From Myxococcales bacterium (GTDB lineage: Bacteria; Myxococcota_A; Polyangia; Haliangiales; Haliangiaceae): a stretch of DNA of 64,000 nucleotides. The stretch is taken from the NCBI GenBank assembly GCA_016717005.1, contig JADJUF010000014.1:221001-285000 (forward strand). Reading direction: 5' to 3'. The notes under the pieces were generated by a model, which did no database searches, was not told where the DNA came from, and saw nothing but the letters and a program-made list of their open reading frames with translations. Position 1 is the first letter of the stretch. Each line of letters starts with the position of its first letter. Shown here one piece after another: positions 44,141 to 51,958 of this stretch. A program made the position numbers and the translations under genes.

Positions 44141-45822
44141 GACGCCGCGTCCGGCTCGGCGTCCGGCTCGGCGTCCGCGTCGGCCAGCACGGTCGGCTCG
44201 GCGCCGGCCCCGAGCCGCGCCGCCATCCCGGCGCACAGCTCGATGCGCGCCAGCAGCGGCCCGCTCGCCGTCGGCGCCAGCGCCGCGCGGCCGGCCAGCT
44301 CCGACAGCGGCAGCAGCAGATCGAGCGGCGCGCCGTGGCCCGGGTGGACGCGGTGCCGGACCCCCGCACCGGGCCACCCGGCCAGCCAGCCATCGAACCC
44401 GGCGCCCAGCGCGGTCTGCGCGTCGGCGTCGAGCGCCACCAGCAGCTCGTCGCGGTGGCCGCGGCACCGGAACGCCGCGTCGAAGGACGGCAGGTCGAGC
44501 GTGAACGTCGCCCCCGCGGCGGGCGGCTCGGGGTGCTGGCCGTGCGGGCGCGCCAGCGCGGTCCAGCGGGGCGCGCTGGTGACCTCGCGACCGCACACCA
44601 GGTCGACGGTCACCACACAGCCGTCGACCCGCGTGATCGACAGGCGCACCGGCACGGCGTGGCGCTCGGCCAGGACCACCGTGGCGATCCGACCGTGGTC
44701 GCCGCGCACCGACACCGCGCTGGCGTCACCGCCGTCGGCGCGCAGCGCGTTGACGAGCTGCCCGACGAAGGCCTGCCAGCGCTCGTCGTCGACCACGGGC
44801 GTCGCCGGGCGGAACACCCGCTGCTCCTCGCGCTCGGCGTCCGTCGACGCGTCGGCCATCGCCAGGAGGCCGACCGCCGCGACCGCGAAGTTCATCGGCC
44901 ACGGGAAGCCGAGGCCGGCGAGCACGACCAGCGCCATGCCGACGCCGAGCCGACGCCGCGCGGGCGTGGGCGCGGTCAGGCACGCGACCGCGGTCCAGAC
45001 GATCGTCGTGAACGCGAGCAGGTAGAACGCGATCCACTCGCTCACCGCGCGCGGGTCGAGCGCGAGCCCGAGCCCTCGGTTGATCGCGCCGATCGCCGCC
45101 AGGTAGTCGACCTTCAGCATGATGGCCCCGGCGGTCGCGACCACCACCGCCGCGATCACCGGCGGCACCTGCACCAGCGAGCGGGTGAACGGCCGCGGCG
45201 CCAGCAAGTACGGCGAGGCCACGGCCGCGATCGTGAGCGCCAGCCGCGTCATCGAGCCGAAGCCGGCCTTGGCCTCGCCGACGAAGATCTCGTTCTCGGT
45301 CCACAGGTGCTGGGTCAGCAGCGCGAAGCCCGCGTAGACCAGCACCGGCGCGGCGATCATCGTGACGCCCGCGGCGACCGACAGCCCCGGGCGCTGCAGC
45401 CAGGTCCACATCATCGCGGTCAACGCCACCCCCGCCAGCGCGCCGACCACCAGCCAGGGCGGACCGCCATGGTTGGTCGCCCCGCCCGCCACCGCCGCCG
45501 CGAGCGCCAGCGTGAACACGCCCATGATCGTCACCATGGCCCGCTCGACGTTGCTCGCGCGGCTCCACCGGGCCCGGGCCTCGAGCCGTCCGACGACCAG
45601 CGTCAGCACCCCGACGACCGTCACGAAGTAGAGGAGGAACAGCGCGAGGTAGTCGAGCGCGACGTACCAGCCCGGCGGCACCACCTTCTCGGGCACGCCC
45701 TTGATGATCTGGGGCTTCTTCTCCAGCCCCTTCACGATCACCCGGCCGACGAGCGCCTCGACCGACACAGCGAGGAGCAGGGTCCGCTCCATCGCCCGGC
45801 GTGTCTGGCTGAGCGCATCCAT
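44137..45822 (-). CDS. Polytopic membrane protein with soluble C-terminal domain, unknown function
   Basis: A 561-residue protein that I do not recognise. The first 320 residues hold about eight hydrophobic helices (YLALFLLYFVTVVGVLTLVVG, VMVTIMG region, WLVVGALAGVALTAMMW and others). From about residue 345 a soluble alpha/beta domain follows with HAVPVRLSITRVDG and CRGHRDELLVALD, ending in a run of Asp-Ala-Glu-Pro repeats. It heads an operon with an M28 peptidase and a YdcF protein, joined by GTGA overlaps, which suggests a shared envelope role. TACGGT lies 11 bases before the ATG. Confidence 0.75.
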   Translation of the reverse strand: MDALSQTRRAMERTLLLAVSVEALVGRVIVKGLEKKPQIIKGVPEKVVPPGWYVALDYLALFLLYFVTVVGVLTLVVGRLEARARWSRASNVERAMVTIMGVFTLALAAAVAGGATNHGGPPWLVVGALAGVALTAMMWTWLQRPGLSVAAGVTMIAAPVLVYAGFALLTQHLWTENEIFVGEAKAGFGSMTRLALTIAAVASPYLLAPRPFTRSLVQVPPVIAAVVVATAGAIMLKVDYLAAIGAINRGLGLALDPRAVSEWIAFYLLAFTTIVWTAVACLTAPTPARRRLGVGMALVVLAGLGFPWPMNFAVAAVGLLAMADASTDAEREEQRVFRPATPVVDDERWQAFVGQLVNALRADGGDASAVSVRGDHGRIATVVLAERHAVPVRLSITRVDGCVVTVDLVCGREVTSAPRWTALARPHGQHPEPPAAGATFTLDLPSFDAAFRCRGHRDELLVALDADAQTALGAGFDGWLAGWPGAGVRHRVHPGHGAPLDLLLPLSELAGRAALAPTASGPLLARIELCAGMAARLGAGAEPTVLADADAEPDAEPDAAS

Positions 45823-45914
45823 CAGGGGAAAAAACCGTAGCGTCTTGGCGTATTTGCGTCAAGCCGTCGGAGGTTTCTGGCGTCGACTACATCGGATACC
45901 ATATCCTACATTTC
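45823..45914. promoter_or_regulatory. Divergent promoter region with two inverted repeats
   Basis: This 92-base spacer is richer in A and T than its surroundings. It holds CTTGGCGTATTTGCGTCAAG (45844-45863, near-perfect inverted repeat) and GGATACCATATCC (45894-45906, 5-base arms). TATCCT at 45902-45907 ends 7 bases before the amidase ATG, and TACGGT on the minus strand ends 11 bases before the membrane-protein ATG. The second repeat overlaps the likely -10 box, as an operator would. Confidence 0.4.
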
Positions 45915-46673
45915 ATGCAGGTCCACCGCGCGCTCCTGGTAGCCCTGACGATCGCGGTGTCCGCGACCGCGGCCGGCGCCGACGCCGCGGCGACGCCTCC
46001 GCACGCGCGACCGCTGGTCGTGCTCGACGCCGGCCACGGCGGCTCCAACCCCGGCGCCGCCGGCGCGGTCACCGGCCTGTTCGAGAAGCAGCTCACGCTG
46101 AGCGTCGCCCGCCAGGTCCGCGACCGGCTCGCCGCCGCCGGCATCGACGTGCTGCTGACGCGCGATCGCGACGCGACGCTGACGCTGCGCCAGCGGGTCG
46201 CGCTCGCCAACCAGCGGGCCGCCGACGTGTTCGTGTCGATCCACGCCAACGCCTCCCCCGAGCGGGTGCAGCGCGGCTACGAGACCTTCGTGCTCACCGC
46301 CGCCGGCGTCGACGTCGACGGCCGCGCCCTGCGCAGCGAGAGCGGCACGCCGCGGACGGTCGACGCGGCCACCGCGCTGGTCCTCGACGACGTCGAGCGC
46401 GGCGCCGCGCAGTGGGAGGCGGCCGACCTCGCGGCGGCGGTCCAGCGCGAGCTGCGCGCGGTGCGCGGCGCCGACGGCGATCGCGGCGTGCGGCAGGACG
46501 CGCACCACGTGCTGCTCGGCGCGACCATGCCGGCGGTGCTGGTCGAGATCGGCTTCATCGACCACCCGATCGAGGGCCACGAGCTGGCCGAGCCCGCGAC
46601 CCAGGCCGCGATCGCCGACGCCCTCGCGCGTGCGATCGCGGCCGCGTGCCTGCCGTCGGCGATTTCGCGGTAG
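45915..46673 (+). CDS. N-acetylmuramoyl-L-alanine amidase (Amidase_3)
   Basis: A 252-residue exported zinc amidase that cuts the stem peptide from peptidoglycan. After a signal peptide (ALLVALTIAVSATAAGADA), the AmiC-type catalytic domain shows the zinc ligands in DAGHGG, FEKQLT and SIHANAS and the catalytic Glu in VEIGFI. There is no AMIN or SPOR domain, so targeting must come from elsewhere. TATCCT lies 7 bases before the ATG. Its TAG stop is part of the TAGGGT box of the next gene. Confidence 0.9.
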   Translation: MQVHRALLVALTIAVSATAAGADAAATPPHARPLVVLDAGHGGSNPGAAGAVTGLFEKQLTLSVARQVRDRLAAAGIDVLLTRDRDATLTLRQRVALANQRAADVFVSIHANASPERVQRGYETFVLTAAGVDVDGRALRSESGTPRTVDAATALVLDDVERGAAQWEAADLAAAVQRELRAVRGADGDRGVRQDAHHVLLGATMPAVLVEIGFIDHPIEGHELAEPATQAAIADALARAIAAACLPSAISR

Positions 46674-46683
46674 GGTCCGGGCC

Positions 46684-47385
46684 ATGCGCCCCGACGGCCG
46701 ACGCCACGATCAACTCCGCTCGCTCGAGATCATCACCGGCTACCAGAAGCACGCCGAGGGCTCGGCCCTGGTCAAGCTCGGCGACACCTGGGTGCTGTGC
46801 GCCGCCTCGGTCGAGAAGGGCGTGCCGCCGTTCCTCGCCGGCAAGGGCACCGGCTGGCTCACCGCCGAGTACGCGATGCTGCCGCGCTCGACCCACACCC
46901 GGACCAAGCGCGATCCCGGCGGCCGCGGCAAGGAGATCCAGCGGCTGATCGGGCGGGCGCTGCGGGCCGCGGTCGATCTCGACAAGCTGGGCGAGCGCAC
47001 GCTCGCGGTCGACTGCGACGTGCTGTGCGCCGACGGCGGCACCCGCGTCACCTCGATCACCGGCGCCTGGGTCGCGGTCGCGCTGGCGCTGCGCACGCTG
47101 GTCGCGCGCGGGGTCCTGGCCGATCTGTCGGCGCTGCGCCCGCCGGTGGCCGCGGTCTCGGTCGGGATCGTCGATGGCGCGGTCGTGCTCGACCTGCCCT
47201 ACGTCGAGGACTCCCGCGCCGACGTCGACATGAACGTGGTCATGACCGAGGACGGCAAGCTGATCGAGGTCCAGGGCACCGCCGAGGGCGCCGCGTTCAC
47301 GCGCGCCCAGCTGACGGCCATGCTCGACGTGGCCGAGGTCGGCATCCGGACGCTGACCGCGGCCCAGCGCGCGGCGGTGGGCTGA
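46684..47385 (+). CDS. rph: Ribonuclease PH
   Basis: A 233-residue phosphorolytic 3' exonuclease that trims tRNA 3' ends. Visible motifs are RPDGRRHDQLR, GSALVKLGDTWVLC, EYAMLPRSTHTR, the phosphate-binding GRGKEIQRLIGRALR and VDCDVLCADGGTR, ending VQGTAEGAAFTR. ATG 46684 has TAGGGT 7 bases upstream. It is followed by rdgB with a one-base TGATG overlap, the usual rph-rdgB pair in many bacteria. Confidence 0.95.
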   Translation: MRPDGRRHDQLRSLEIITGYQKHAEGSALVKLGDTWVLCAASVEKGVPPFLAGKGTGWLTAEYAMLPRSTHTRTKRDPGGRGKEIQRLIGRALRAAVDLDKLGERTLAVDCDVLCADGGTRVTSITGAWVAVALALRTLVARGVLADLSALRPPVAAVSVGIVDGAVVLDLPYVEDSRADVDMNVVMTEDGKLIEVQGTAEGAAFTRAQLTAMLDVAEVGIRTLTAAQRAAVG

Positions 47386-48017
47386 TGCGCCCGCTGGTGG
47401 TCGCCACCCGCAACCGCGGCAAGCTCTACGAGCTGCGGGCCATGTTCGACGGCCTCGGCGTCGAGGTCATCGATCTGGCCGAGGCCGCGACCCGGCTCGG
47501 CTACGAGCTGCCGGACACGATCGAGGACGCGCCGACGTTCGTCGGCAACGCCGAGAAGAAGGCGCGCGAGGTCGCGGCCGCGACCGGCTGGCCGGCGCTG
47601 GCCGACGACAGCGGCCTCGAGGTCGACGCGCTCGGCGGCGCGCCCGGCGTGTACTCGGCCCGCTACGCCGGCGGCCACGGCGACGACGACGCCAACAACG
47701 CCAAGCTCCTGGCCGCGCTGGCCGGCGTGCCGCCCGAGCGCCGCACCGCGCAGTTCCGGTGCGCGCTGGTGGTCGCCGATCCGGCCGGCGTGCTCGCCGA
47801 CGGCGTCATGACCGCCGAGGGCACCGTCCGCGGCGTCATCCTCGACGCGCCCCGCGGCGCCGGCGGTTTCGGCTACGATCCGCTGTTCTTCTGCCCCGAG
47901 CTCGACCAGACCTTCGCCGAGGCCGGGGTCGGCCCCAAGGGCCACGTCTCGCACCGCGCCCGCGCGCTGGCGACGCTCCTGCCCAGCCTGCGCGCCTACC
48001 TCGCGCTCCGGCGCTGA
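47385..48017 (+). CDS. rdgB: XTP/dITP diphosphatase (RdgB/HAM1)
   Basis: A 210-residue house-cleaning enzyme that hydrolyses ITP, dITP and XTP. Family signatures are VVATRNRGKLYEL at the N-terminus, DTIEDAPTFVGNAEKKA, ALADDSGLEVDALGGAPGV, SARYAG, GFGYDPLFF and the C-terminal VSHRARAL. Its ATG shares a base with the rph stop. tRNA genes follow after 74 bases. Confidence 0.95.
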   Translation: MRPLVVATRNRGKLYELRAMFDGLGVEVIDLAEAATRLGYELPDTIEDAPTFVGNAEKKAREVAAATGWPALADDSGLEVDALGGAPGVYSARYAGGHGDDDANNAKLLAALAGVPPERRTAQFRCALVVADPAGVLADGVMTAEGTVRGVILDAPRGAGGFGYDPLFFCPELDQTFAEAGVGPKGHVSHRARALATLLPSLRAYLALRR

Positions 48018-48039
48018 CCCGTCGTCACCGCGACAGGCC

Positions 48040-48068
48040 TTGCGCGCCGGTCCGGTAGCGGGTACTCC
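48040..48068 (+). promoter_or_regulatory. Possible promoter of the tRNA-Pro/tRNA-Arg pair
   Basis: TTGCGC (48040-48045), a 17-base spacer and TACTCC (48063-48068) form a sigma-70-like pair 24 bases upstream of tRNA-Pro. The fit is partial (four of six bases at -35), so this is a suggestion only. Confidence 0.35.
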
Positions 48069-48091
48069 TTCGATCGTTCGCGACAGCGATC

Positions 48092-48165
48092 CGGGGTGTA
48101 GCGCAGCCTGGTAGCGCACCTGTTTTGGGAGCAGGGAGCCGGAGGTTCAAATCCTCTCACCCCGA
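48092..48165 (+). tRNA. tRNA-Pro (anticodon TGG)
   Basis: Acceptor arms CGGGGTG and CACCCCG pair fully; the D arm AGCGCAGCCTGGTAGCGC, anticodon stem CCTGT/GCAGG with loop TTTGGGA, and T arm GGAGG-TTCAAAT-CCTCT are all present. The anticodon TGG is at 48126-48128. CCA is not encoded (CGA follows). Confidence 0.93.
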
Positions 48166-48179
48166 CGAGACTCTGCAAC

Positions 48180-48253
48180 GCGCCCATAGCTCAGCTGGAT
48201 AGAGCATCGGCCTTCTAAGCCGAGGGTCAGAGGTTCGAGTCCTCTTGGGCGCG
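48180..48253 (+). tRNA. tRNA-Arg (anticodon TCT)
   Basis: Acceptor arms GCGCCCA and TGGGCGC pair; the anticodon stem TCGGC/GCCGA encloses CTTCTAA with anticodon TCT at 48214-48216; the T arm is AGAGG-TTCGAGT-CCTCT. It lies 14 bases after tRNA-Pro and is likely co-transcribed. CCA is not encoded. Confidence 0.93.
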
Positions 48254-48280
48254 CCGCGCGCGTCGGCTCAGGCGCGTCGG

Positions 48281-48480
48281 CTCAGCCGCTGATCGTGACC
48301 TTGCGGCCCCCGCGCCGGCTCAGCACCGCCGCCCGAGCCCGCAGGCGGCGTCCGCGCGGGCGCGCCGCGCGCGTCGTCGGCTCAGCCGCTGATCGTGACC
48401 TTGCGGCCCCCGCGCCGGCTCAGCACCGCCGCCCGAGCCCGCAGGCGGCGTCCGCGCGGGCGCGCCGCGCGCGTCGTCGG
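48281..48480. repeat. Two identical 100-base tandem copies related to the next gene's 3' end
   Basis: 48281-48380 and 48381-48480 read identically, starting CTCAGCCGCTGATCGTGACC. A third, diverged copy at 48481 is the true 3' end of the eIF1-like gene (stop codon TCA complement, then Gly-Ser-Ile-Thr-Val-Lys-Arg codons in reverse). The duplicated units therefore include a copy of that gene's stop and last codons but no start. Open frames through them are artefacts of the repeat. Confidence 0.88.
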
Positions 48481-48481
48481 C

Positions 48482-48835
48482 TCAGCCGCTGATCGTGACC
48501 TTGCGGACCCCGCGGCGGATCAGCACCGCCTCGAGCCGGCTGCGCAGGTCGCCCTGCAGCACGATCGCGTCGCCCTCGACCACGCCGCCGCAGCCGAGCG
48601 CGCTCTTGAGCTCCTTGCACCACCGCGCCAGCTCGTCCGGGGCCAGCCCGAGCTTCTCGACGATGGTGGCCTCCTTGCCGCCACGGCCCTTGCGCTCGAG
48701 CCGGACCACCGCGCGGGCCGGGCCCTTGGCGACGGCGGCGGGCGCGGTCGGCGCGGCGGGCGCCGCGGGCGCCGACGGGAGGAGGTCACGCAGCCCGGCC
48801 AGGGCGCCGAACCCGGGGTCGTTCTTGCCCGACAT
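48482..48835 (-). CDS. eIF1/SUI1-like translation factor (YciH family)
   Basis: A 117-residue protein. The first 40 residues are an Ala/Pro-rich leader (MSGKNDPGFGALAGLRDLLP). The rest is the SUI1 fold: VVRLERKGRGGKEATIVEKL, LKSALGCGGVVEGDAIVLQGD and the end IRRGVRKVTISG. Family members bind the small ribosomal subunit and influence initiation fidelity. I use ATG 48835; ATGs nine and twelve bases upstream are possible. Its 3' end is the source or relative of the adjacent 100-base repeats. Confidence 0.88.
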   Translation of the reverse strand: MSGKNDPGFGALAGLRDLLPSAPAAPAAPTAPAAVAKGPARAVVRLERKGRGGKEATIVEKLGLAPDELARWCKELKSALGCGGVVEGDAIVLQGDLRSRLEAVLIRRGVRKVTISG

Positions 48836-48878
48836 GATGACCATCATCGTAGCATCGGTCGATCGACCGAAAACGCCG

Positions 48879-48898
48879 ACGGCGCCTTGCGGCGCCGT
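48879..48898 (-). terminator. Likely terminator of tRNA-His
   Basis: ACGGCGCC-TTGC-GGCGCCGT is a perfect 8-base stem with a 4-base loop, 26 bases beyond the 3' end of tRNA-His. On the minus strand it is followed by CGGCGTTTTCGG, a short T run. A Rho-independent terminator is likely though the T run is weak. Confidence 0.5.
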
Positions 48899-48924
48899 GC
48901 GGCGTGCCCCGAGGGGCTAGCGGG

Positions 48925-48998
48925 GGTGGATGATGGGGATCGAACCCACGACACCCAGAACCACAATCTGGTGCTCTACCGATTGAGCTACATCCACC
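48925..48998 (-). tRNA. tRNA-His (anticodon GTG)
   Basis: On the minus strand the acceptor GTGGATG pairs with CATCCAC, and the extra G at -1 (48998) faces C73 (48925), the hallmark of tRNA-His. The anticodon stem CCAGA/TCTGG encloses TTGTGGT with anticodon GTG at 48964-48962. The T arm GTGGG-TTCGATC-CCCAT is intact. Confidence 0.93.
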
Positions 48999-49110
48999 AC
49001 GTGGTCGGCTTTCTAGCCGAAAATCTGGGCGACGTCTATGCCCAAACCCCAGGGTTCGCCTGGGTTGATCCCTGGGATCGAGCCCGGCGTCGAGCCGCCG
49101 AGCCGGTCGC

Positions 49111-51177
49111 TCACTCCGCCGACGGCGCCTCGCCCCAGTAGCTGCGCAGCACCGTGGTCTCGTAGTTGAGGTCGCCCAGGGTGGTCTTGCCCTCGCCCGC
49201 GGCGATCGCCTCGTCGAGCTTGGCGCCGCAGTCCTTGCAGTCCTTGCCGGCGATCTTGGGCAGGGCCAGCTGCACGCTCTGGCGGATGATGCGGTCGGTG
49301 CTCTTGGCCGCCTCGAGCAGCTTGTCGGTCTGGCTCGCCGCCGCCGGCCCCATCTTGCCCAGCTCGAGCATCGCGCGCTCGATCTGCGCCGCCAGGATCT
49401 CGTCCTTCTCGTCCTGCTTGAACTGCGCGAGGCCGCTGATGTACGGGTCCAGCTTCGGCTTCACGTCCTCCCACTTGGCGTCGAGCGTCGCGCCGTAGCA
49501 CTCGACCTTGTCGCCGCAGCGCATCGCGATCTCGACCCGGGCGATGTGGGTCTCGAACACCCGCTGCGACGCGAGGTAGTTCTTGGCCTTGCTGTCGGCC
49601 TCCATGAAGTCGGCCTTGGCCTCGTCGTAGGCCGGCTCGACCTTGTCGAGCGCGTTGGTCGCGGCGGTCAGGCGGGTGAGGATCTCGACCGGCGCGTTGC
49701 CCTTCTTGATCGCCTCCTCGAGCTTCTTCTCGCCGCCGGCCCGCGCCACGGCGTCCTTGGCGGCCTTGAGCTCGGCCCGCGCGGCGTCGTAGGGCGCCTG
49801 CGCGGCCGCGAGCGCGGCCTTGGGTGCGCCGTCGGCCGCCGCCCGCGCCTTCTGTGCGCCCTCGGTGAACTGCTTGACCTGCTCCTTGAGGATCCCCAGG
49901 CGGTCGGCGGTCCGGGCCAGGCGCGCGTACGAGGTCGCGGCCTCCAGGCGCGTGGTGAAGTCGCCCGGGTTCTTGACGATCGCGCCCAGCGCGTCGAGGC
50001 CGGTGGTGGTGCCGGTCTTCTCGCTGCCGTCCTTGGACACGAACGAGTACACGCCCAGCGCCATCGGCTTGAGGTTCGCGTCCTTGGTCGTCATCGCCAG
50101 GTCGAGCACCGGCTGCGCCGCGGCCGACGACCCGATCTTGCGGAGCGCGTCGAGCACCCCGTTCTGGGCCGGCGGCCCCGGGTTCTTCTGGACCAGGTAG
50201 GCCGGCTTGGGCTCGCGGGCCAGGGCCTTGAGCAGCGACGGGACCAGCGTCGGGTCGTAGAGGTCACCGGCGATGATCGCCGCGTAGTAGTCCATCGCCG
50301 AGACCGGCACGCACTGCGAGAGCGGCAGCTGCTCCTGGCCGACGTCGCCACAGTACATGTCGAGCTTCTTGTCCTTGAACAGCGTGTTGAGGTCGCTGTC
50401 GGTGCCCTCGAGGGCGGCCTTGATGCGCTCCGGCACCGCGGGGCCCGACGCGACCAGCGAGCGCCGCACCTGCTTGAAGAAGAACGGCAGCCGGTACATC
50501 ACCTCGATCAGCACCGGCACCGCCAGCGGGCTCTTGATCTTGCCGAGCGCGATGATGGCCGCGCCGTGCATCGCCGGGTTCTGCGGATCGAACTCCTCGC
50601 GCAGGATGTTGGCCAGGGTCGGCACCGCGCCGTCCTTGCCGAGCACGCCGAGCGACAGGATGGCCTGGCCGCGCACGGCCTTGGCCTCGCTCGACGTCGC
50701 GGCCTTGATCAGCGAGTCGAGCGCCTCGTCGAGCTTGGCCTCGCCGAGGGCCTCGGCCGCGAGGCGCGCGCTCTCGACCGAGCGCGGGTTGGCGGCGTCG
50801 ACGTCGTCGATCGCCTTGACCAGGATCGGCAACGACTTGTCCCAGCTCGCCGGCCGGGCCTTGCTGTTGTACTTGTACTGGGCCTTGGCCTCGGCCTCGG
50901 TCAGCGGCTTCGACAGGTCGATGATGACCTGCAGGATGCGCTCGGGCCGCCCCTGCTTCTCCCAGGCCTTGCCGAGCGCCGGGATCGCGCTGGGCTCGCC
51001 GAGCCGCTCGAGCTCGGTCACCGCGCGCTCGACCTCCTTCGGGTCACCGAGCTTCTTGGTCCAGGTCTTGGGGTTGAACGGGTCGTCGGGGCACCCGGTC
51101 AGCGTCGCCGTGACCAGCACCGCCAGCATCAGGACGGCGCACCGAGAGAGCTTCAGGTGTCGGATCCACAGGGTCAT
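49111..51177 (-). CDS. HEAT-repeat lipoprotein downstream of an Exb motor
   Basis: A 688-residue envelope protein. The signal ends in a lipobox LTGC. Residues about 40-370 form HEAT-like helical repeats (VERAVTELERLGEPSAIPALG, GQAILSLGVLGKDGAVPTLA, GAAIIALGKIKSPLAVPVLI). Residues 420-560 are Ala/Lys/Glu-rich coiled coil, and more HEAT-like helices follow to the end. It may be a partner or scaffold for the ExbB/ExbD proteins encoded upstream on the same strand. TATAGT (51209-51204) and AAGGA before ATG 51177 suggest it also has its own leadered promoter. Confidence 0.8.
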   Translation of the reverse strand: MTLWIRHLKLSRCAVLMLAVLVTATLTGCPDDPFNPKTWTKKLGDPKEVERAVTELERLGEPSAIPALGKAWEKQGRPERILQVIIDLSKPLTEAEAKAQYKYNSKARPASWDKSLPILVKAIDDVDAANPRSVESARLAAEALGEAKLDEALDSLIKAATSSEAKAVRGQAILSLGVLGKDGAVPTLANILREEFDPQNPAMHGAAIIALGKIKSPLAVPVLIEVMYRLPFFFKQVRRSLVASGPAVPERIKAALEGTDSDLNTLFKDKKLDMYCGDVGQEQLPLSQCVPVSAMDYYAAIIAGDLYDPTLVPSLLKALAREPKPAYLVQKNPGPPAQNGVLDALRKIGSSAAAQPVLDLAMTTKDANLKPMALGVYSFVSKDGSEKTGTTTGLDALGAIVKNPGDFTTRLEAATSYARLARTADRLGILKEQVKQFTEGAQKARAAADGAPKAALAAAQAPYDAARAELKAAKDAVARAGGEKKLEEAIKKGNAPVEILTRLTAATNALDKVEPAYDEAKADFMEADSKAKNYLASQRVFETHIARVEIAMRCGDKVECYGATLDAKWEDVKPKLDPYISGLAQFKQDEKDEILAAQIERAMLELGKMGPAAASQTDKLLEAAKSTDRIIRQSVQLALPKIAGKDCKDCGAKLDEAIAAGEGKTTLGDLNYETTVLRSYWGEAPSAE

Positions 51178-51254
51178 CGGACGGTCCTTTCGAGGGCGTC
51201 GGCACTATAACGAAACGGCCGAACGGAGCGGCGGGGGGACGGGGCCTTTTGGCA

Positions 51255-51294
51255 GAAAGCCCGCTGCCGGAGGACATCCGACGAACGGGCTTTC
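51255..51294 (-). terminator. Inverted repeat between the second exbD and the HEAT lipoprotein gene
   Basis: GAAAGCCCG (51255-51263) and CGGGCTTTC (51286-51294) are perfect 9-base complements around a 22-base loop that has its own CGGA/TCCG pairing. It lies after the exbD2 stop in the direction of transcription. It may terminate or attenuate the motor transcript, with the HEAT gene's own promoter just beyond. There is no strong T run. Confidence 0.4.
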
Positions 51295-51329
51295 GATCGA
51301 TCACGAACCCGGCGGAGCCGGGCGCTCGT

Positions 51330-51938
51330 TCACTTCACCTTGACGGCGAACAGCACGTTGTCGAAGTTCGCGTACTTCGCGGTGGTCACGACCATCGTGA
51401 TCACGCGCGCGTCGGTGTCCTCGTCGGCCTGCAGGATCACCAGGCCCTCGGGGCACAGGTAGTCGTTGCTGACGATGCCAGCCTTGGCGTCGTCGCAGGC
51501 CTTCTTGGCGCGCTTGTCGGCGCCCTTGCCGCCGAGCGCCAGGTTCTCCTTGGTCTTCTTGCTGTGGGCGTCCAGCTTGAGGAACAAGGCCTCGATCTTC
51601 ATCTGCGGGTTCTCGTCCTTCAGCAGGCTGTCGAGGGACGCGACCTGGAAGCCCTGGAACGAGAGATCGGTCTTGGTGATCGTGATGATCGGCGCCTCTT
51701 GCAGCTGCTGCTTGGTGTCGGCCTTCGGGAGCTCGAGCCCCTTCTGGGCCTTGATCAGCTCGCCGTTGGTCGAGAACACGATCAGGAGGAAGGTGACCAA
51801 GATGGTCATCATGTCGACGAACGGCGTCAGGTTGAGGCGCACGTTCGACGACCGGGAGCTGCCCCCGGCTGCGCCCTTGGCCAGGTGCTTGAACGGCACC
51901 GAGCGATAGAGGCGAGATCCTGCTTTGTGGACGGGCAT
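51330..51938 (-). CDS. ExbD/TolR-family protein (second copy)
   Basis: A 202-residue protein with one inner-membrane helix (FVDMMTILVTFLLIVFS) carrying the conserved proton-path Asp (D42 in LTPFVDMM) and a periplasmic domain with an extra 80-residue Lys-rich insert before the final VILQADEDTDARVITMVV strand-helix. ExbD/TolR works with an ExbB/TolQ-type channel to turn proton flow into force. The ATG follows GAGAGGG. It differs clearly from the other ExbD copy just upstream. Confidence 0.88.
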   Translation of the reverse strand: MPVHKAGSRLYRSVPFKHLAKGAAGGSSRSSNVRLNLTPFVDMMTILVTFLLIVFSTNGELIKAQKGLELPKADTKQQLQEAPIITITKTDLSFQGFQVASLDSLLKDENPQMKIEALFLKLDAHSKKTKENLALGGKGADKRAKKACDDAKAGIVSNDYLCPEGLVILQADEDTDARVITMVVTTAKYANFDNVLFAVKVK

Positions 51939-51958
51939 CGCGGGTTCCCTCTCGGTGA

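Noticed and set aside
48295..49141. Open frames on the plus strand across the 100-base repeats, beginning with identical protein sequence
   Set aside because: They are produced by the duplicated DNA and run antisense through the eIF1-like gene and tRNA-His.
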